64,000 nucleotides of DNA. It comes from Archilochus colubris. Lineage: Eukaryota; Chordata; Aves; Apodiformes; Trochilidae. Positions 60,570 through 64,000 of this stretch are shown in pieces; within the stretch, counting starts at the first letter, position 1, and each line of letters opens with the position of its first letter. The stretch covers positions 15,099,561 through 15,163,560 of the forward strand of contig CM041097.1 in assembly GCA_023079485.1 (NCBI GenBank), given 5' to 3'. Below the pieces are notes generated by a model, which was not told where the DNA came from, did no database searches, and worked only from the letters and a program-made list of their open reading frames with translations. The position numbers and the translations under genes were made by a program.

Positions 60570-61110
60570 ATTTTTCTAGCGGCGAAATTGCAGTCAGCAG
60601 TTTAGCTCTGGCTGCCTATCCGACGTGACAATTATATCCCTGCCATAATTCCGCTGAGCCAATTTAATGGATCTATTTGTTTCATCTCAGTGTTCTTAAT
60701 TTCCTGAATGTGTTCAAGTCGAGAAATCACAGATGTGCTTGCTGTCAGCACGACTGCTTCCAACACACACCGAACGCATCAGGGCCGCCAAGTTGCCGCC
60801 TATCCGAGAAACGTGACATCACAGAGATAACATTTGTCACCTCCAGTAACAAACAGAGGGAAAAATAAAAACTACACTGGTTCGGGTATCTTATCCGGGT
60901 GAAGGCAAAACACCAAACTAGCTGTCTGGAGCAAAGATTGCTTGCAGATGCTCGGGCTGTTGTTATCCGGCTTCACATCTGAGCAAGTGTTACTGAAGGG
61001 AAATCAGGGAGGCAGGGGGAGGGGAAAACCCCACCTCCGTTTTTCTTGTAGCAGAATGACAGGCTGCCGGCTGGACACACGCCTGGCAGATGGCATTTCA
61101 AAGAGTTTTC
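60570..61110. promoter_or_regulatory. CpG-rich intronic block, candidate regulatory element
   Basis: About 20 CpGs lie in roughly 540 bases within otherwise CpG-poor intron, for example GCGGCGAAAT, CGACGTGACAATTATA, AACGCATCAGGGCCGCC and TTATCCGGGTGAAGG. It also contains a TGACATCAC site resembling a CRE/ATF half-site pair, and homeodomain-type AATTTAATGG. No ORF of substance matches it. The retained CpGs suggest an unmethylated or constrained regulatory element, but nothing identifies the direction or target. Confidence 0.4.
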
Positions 61111-61704
61111 AGGAACCATCTGGGATGTGTACAATGATTACAAACCACACTTACAACAAAGCCAGAAGGGTTGCTTCACGGGGAGGGTGAGGAGGGGGGC
61201 AGAAAGAAAGGGGGAAAGAAAAGAAACCCAAGAGGCTCGTAAGCAAACTTGAGGACTTTCCTCAGGCACAGGGTGCTGAGAATTATCAGCAAATTCCACC
61301 CAGAGCACTCCCATGGCCTGAAACAACTGCTCGACTGATGTCCACACAGCCCAACAACATCCCAGAATAAACTCCAAAATGTAATTAAGTCTCCTGTCGT
61401 TAATGTAACTTAATTGTGTGCCAAATATACTATGTGGGCCCTCCCACCCCCTTTAAATTGCATTTCAGCATCCTTACCACAGGATGGTCACCACTGAAGT
61501 AGAGGGCTATGGAGATGATTGTAGTGTTATATCACAGCTAAGAGCAAATCACTGCTAATGGGAGAATTAATTGAGCACAAGGAGTGCTGTAGAAGGCCCA
61601 AACAGAAGTTGAGATACTCCAATAGAAAAGGAGAGTCAATCATATTTAAATACATTAACCTGCCTGCCATGTTTGCTCTGAAATATTAAGTGGCATTCAA
61701 TCTT

Positions 61705-61760
61705 ATTTGATGGCAATTCTAGGCATTTCTAGGCGTTGCAATTTGATGGCAATATCTAGG
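61705..61760. repeat. Imperfect short tandem duplication
   Basis: The string TTTGATGGCAAT followed by TCTAGG appears at about 61706-61723 and again, with a 2-bp insertion, at about 61742-61760. A further CTAGGC lies between them. It is intronic, with no function inferred. Confidence 0.75.
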
Positions 61761-64000
61761 TAGCAATTCAGCTCATTCATCTGAGGTATGTCCCAATGTG
61801 ACTAGCTCAGAATTGCAAATCTTACAACAAGAAGGAACTGAAGGAGAAATCAAGTGGTTACTGACTCCTTCTGCCCATTCGATGGTTCATAATCTTTCAC
61901 TCTTATTTGGCTAGAATGTCCCACAACATACAAAACTAGTTAGACATTAAATTCACAGGGGAATTACTCAGAACTTCTGCAACCATAGCAGACTAAGAAA
62001 AGAAATAAAAATATGGCTATTGGTCGGCATTGTAAATTACACCTTTTCTCCCTTGGTCAGGGAAGTAAAACTAAATATGAGTGGCTCAGATGCCAGGTGA
62101 GACATTTGCCCAGCTCTTGGCTTGGTTATCACACTCAAGATAATTGCATCTCATGTTATTCATGCACCAGCAATACTTGGGCCACAGAAGATGGATCTTG
62201 TCAGGGGCTGGACACCCAGCCTGAGAAATGGCTTACAGACACAGGTGAGCTTTTTCAATCAGAGCCTAGTGCTGTGTTTAAGCTCACTAAATTAAAACTT
62301 GTCATCCACGCCTAGAATAACTGGACTGCAGCTCTGATGTACTGATGACTATCAACTACTAATCTGAATAATTTAATTTCCCATTTAAAAGACAAATAGC
62401 TGCTGCTGTTGTGTTGCCTATCAACCACGCTGACAATTACCCAACATGAACCTCAATTACAGTATGGCCAGATTGTTAATATGTGATTCAGGGGCTGTTA
62501 AACTCCTTATCAATCTAGGGAGGCCTAATGTTAGGCTGTTAATAGCCAATGATACCCTGCTGCTAAATTAATCAGAATCTTGCTTATTGTAATATAAAAA
62601 TAAGACTTCAAAGGGGCTGTAGTCACTTCAATTATTTTCTTGTTAAACCAAAAACAGTTCTTGAGCAGTAAATCTCTTAGCAGTCACCAATACAGCCCCT
62701 AGCAAGTAATTCAGAAGTTGACTTCTCAAGTGCAGAACACCCACACCTCCCGATTAACAAAGCAATGATTTCTGCAGACTCCTCATCCACTTCCACTGGC
62801 TGGCAGCAGTAACCTGCTGAGCCACCAAAACACAGCTGACCACACCACAAATAGTTTGCTTCTCATCTTCACTGACCAGTTTATCTTAAAATGACACATA
62901 ATGTGGGAGCTGTAGACTCAGAGTAATGATGCAGTTGCTACAACCGTATTTCGTACAGTCTCAGGTCACTAGTGGTTACCACAGGTGAGTGGAACTGTAG
63001 TAAATAAGGTTTTAATGGGAAGAGTACAGGGATGCTTAGGGCTGACAAAGCTGCAGTGTAAAGTAGTGGTGTGGGGGTTTGCTGAGAGGCTGCAGGTGTG
63101 TTAGGAGGAAGGATGCCATTGCTCTCAGGCTGATAACTTTGTTCATTCAACAAGATGAGACTTCTCCCATCACCTACACTGAAAAAAACCCCTCAGCTTC
63201 CAAGCAAGAAACCATCTTAGGAAAACAATCTTAGCCCCTTTTTCCACTGCACACCGCTTATAGGTCACCTTCTTCCCTCGTGTCCCAGGCTAACTTGCAG
63301 AGCCTGTTTTGGCTTTCTGGTGCCAGATAACTGGAAGGCAGGGCAAACCCCACAGATCTGCTAATGGCAAGCAGAGAAAGGGAAAGACAGAGACAACCTG
63401 ACTCCAGAGGAGGCAACCTGATTAACAGCCAAGCTTGAGGCAGAACTTATCTGCAGCATAATATTGGAAACAGCCTTATCTACATTAACAAAGAAGAAAG
63501 TGTAACCTATCTGTAAGAAAATATTTTACACAGAACTACTTCATCTGGGGTTATCCAGACAAAAACTACTATTTTTTAAAACAGCAGCAGAAGGTTTTGT
63601 ATTTAGACCCTGTTATGCTATCCATTACATAAGTGAGTGTCCCCAGTTACCTATGGCAAGGGGGGTAAGGGATAATTTATAGTTGTAACTACATAAAAAT
63701 ACAGGAGCTTCAGAGTGGCTTGGTCTGTTACAACCCAAACATGCCCAACTTATAAATACAACTTTCTCCTGAAACTGGAAACTCAGGAAGATCATTCCAG
63801 GATTTTAAATGCTGTCTGCCCCTCCTCTACAGCCTTTGACCTGATACCTACAAGCCACAAGAACACAAACAAGCATTCAGCATGTCTCAGTGGCAAAATA
63901 GAAACTCAGTCCAAAGGAGAACTTGGTCTGTCACTAGAAATTAATTCACAGCTCTGCTAATGATGTCTGGGCAGGAACAGATGCTGATCTACTCTTCCTG

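Overview
The window is vertebrate nuclear DNA, almost certainly from a bird. It is intron-rich and AT-rich, with no operons. The interspersed repeats I can recognise are all CR1-type LINE 3' ends, with the avian-style tail (a 'GATGATCT...GAGGTCC' core followed by 'ATTCTATG'-like repeats). One copy, near 60 kb, looks young and long. I cannot name the species; a passerine or similar neoavian bird is a guess.

I can support only one protein-coding gene: the middle of MAGI1 (membrane-associated guanylate kinase, WW and PDZ domain containing 1). It runs on the minus strand, so its 5' end lies to the right of the window and its 3' end to the left. Eleven consecutive coding exons were read by hand with their splice sites. 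Together they give 1,730 coding bases (576 whole codons after a split Cys codon) with no stop or frameshift. In transcription order they are: guanylate-kinase-like (GUK) exon 57648-57767; GUK end and acidic linker 45444-45650; WW1 in two halves, 42537-42747 and 39101-39183; a 33-nt microexon 35851-35883; WW2 in two halves, 31358-31415 and 29033-29121 (the latter with a very short Gln tract); a Pro-rich linker 28033-28125; PDZ1 start 24171-24353; a 621-nt exon with the rest of PDZ1 and all of PDZ2, 22490-23110; and a 32-nt microexon 7068-7099. The first PDZ domain and start of GUK lie beyond the right edge. PDZ3 to PDZ5 and the C-terminus lie beyond the left edge.

The remaining ~97% is intron. 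It holds CR1 fragments near 11, 20, 53 and 60 kb (all plus strand, antisense to MAGI1), homopolymer and A/C-rich low-complexity tracts, a (CA)n microsatellite, a dispersed 75-bp duplication, and two CpG-rich blocks. One block (about 7.17-7.71 kb) sits immediately upstream, in the sense of transcription, of the 32-nt microexon and is a candidate internal promoter. The other (about 60.57-61.1 kb) is in the intron before the first exon seen.

MAGI1 is a scaffold at tight junctions and other cell-cell contacts. GUK, WW and PDZ modules bring partners together without catalysis. The most instructive signals are architectural: both WW domains are cut by an intron inside the equivalent Asp codon in the same phase; many exons or exon pairs could be skipped without losing frame; the WW1 exon has a tandem CAGCAG acceptor behind a 22-nt poly-U tract. 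I found no novel system beyond this gene.
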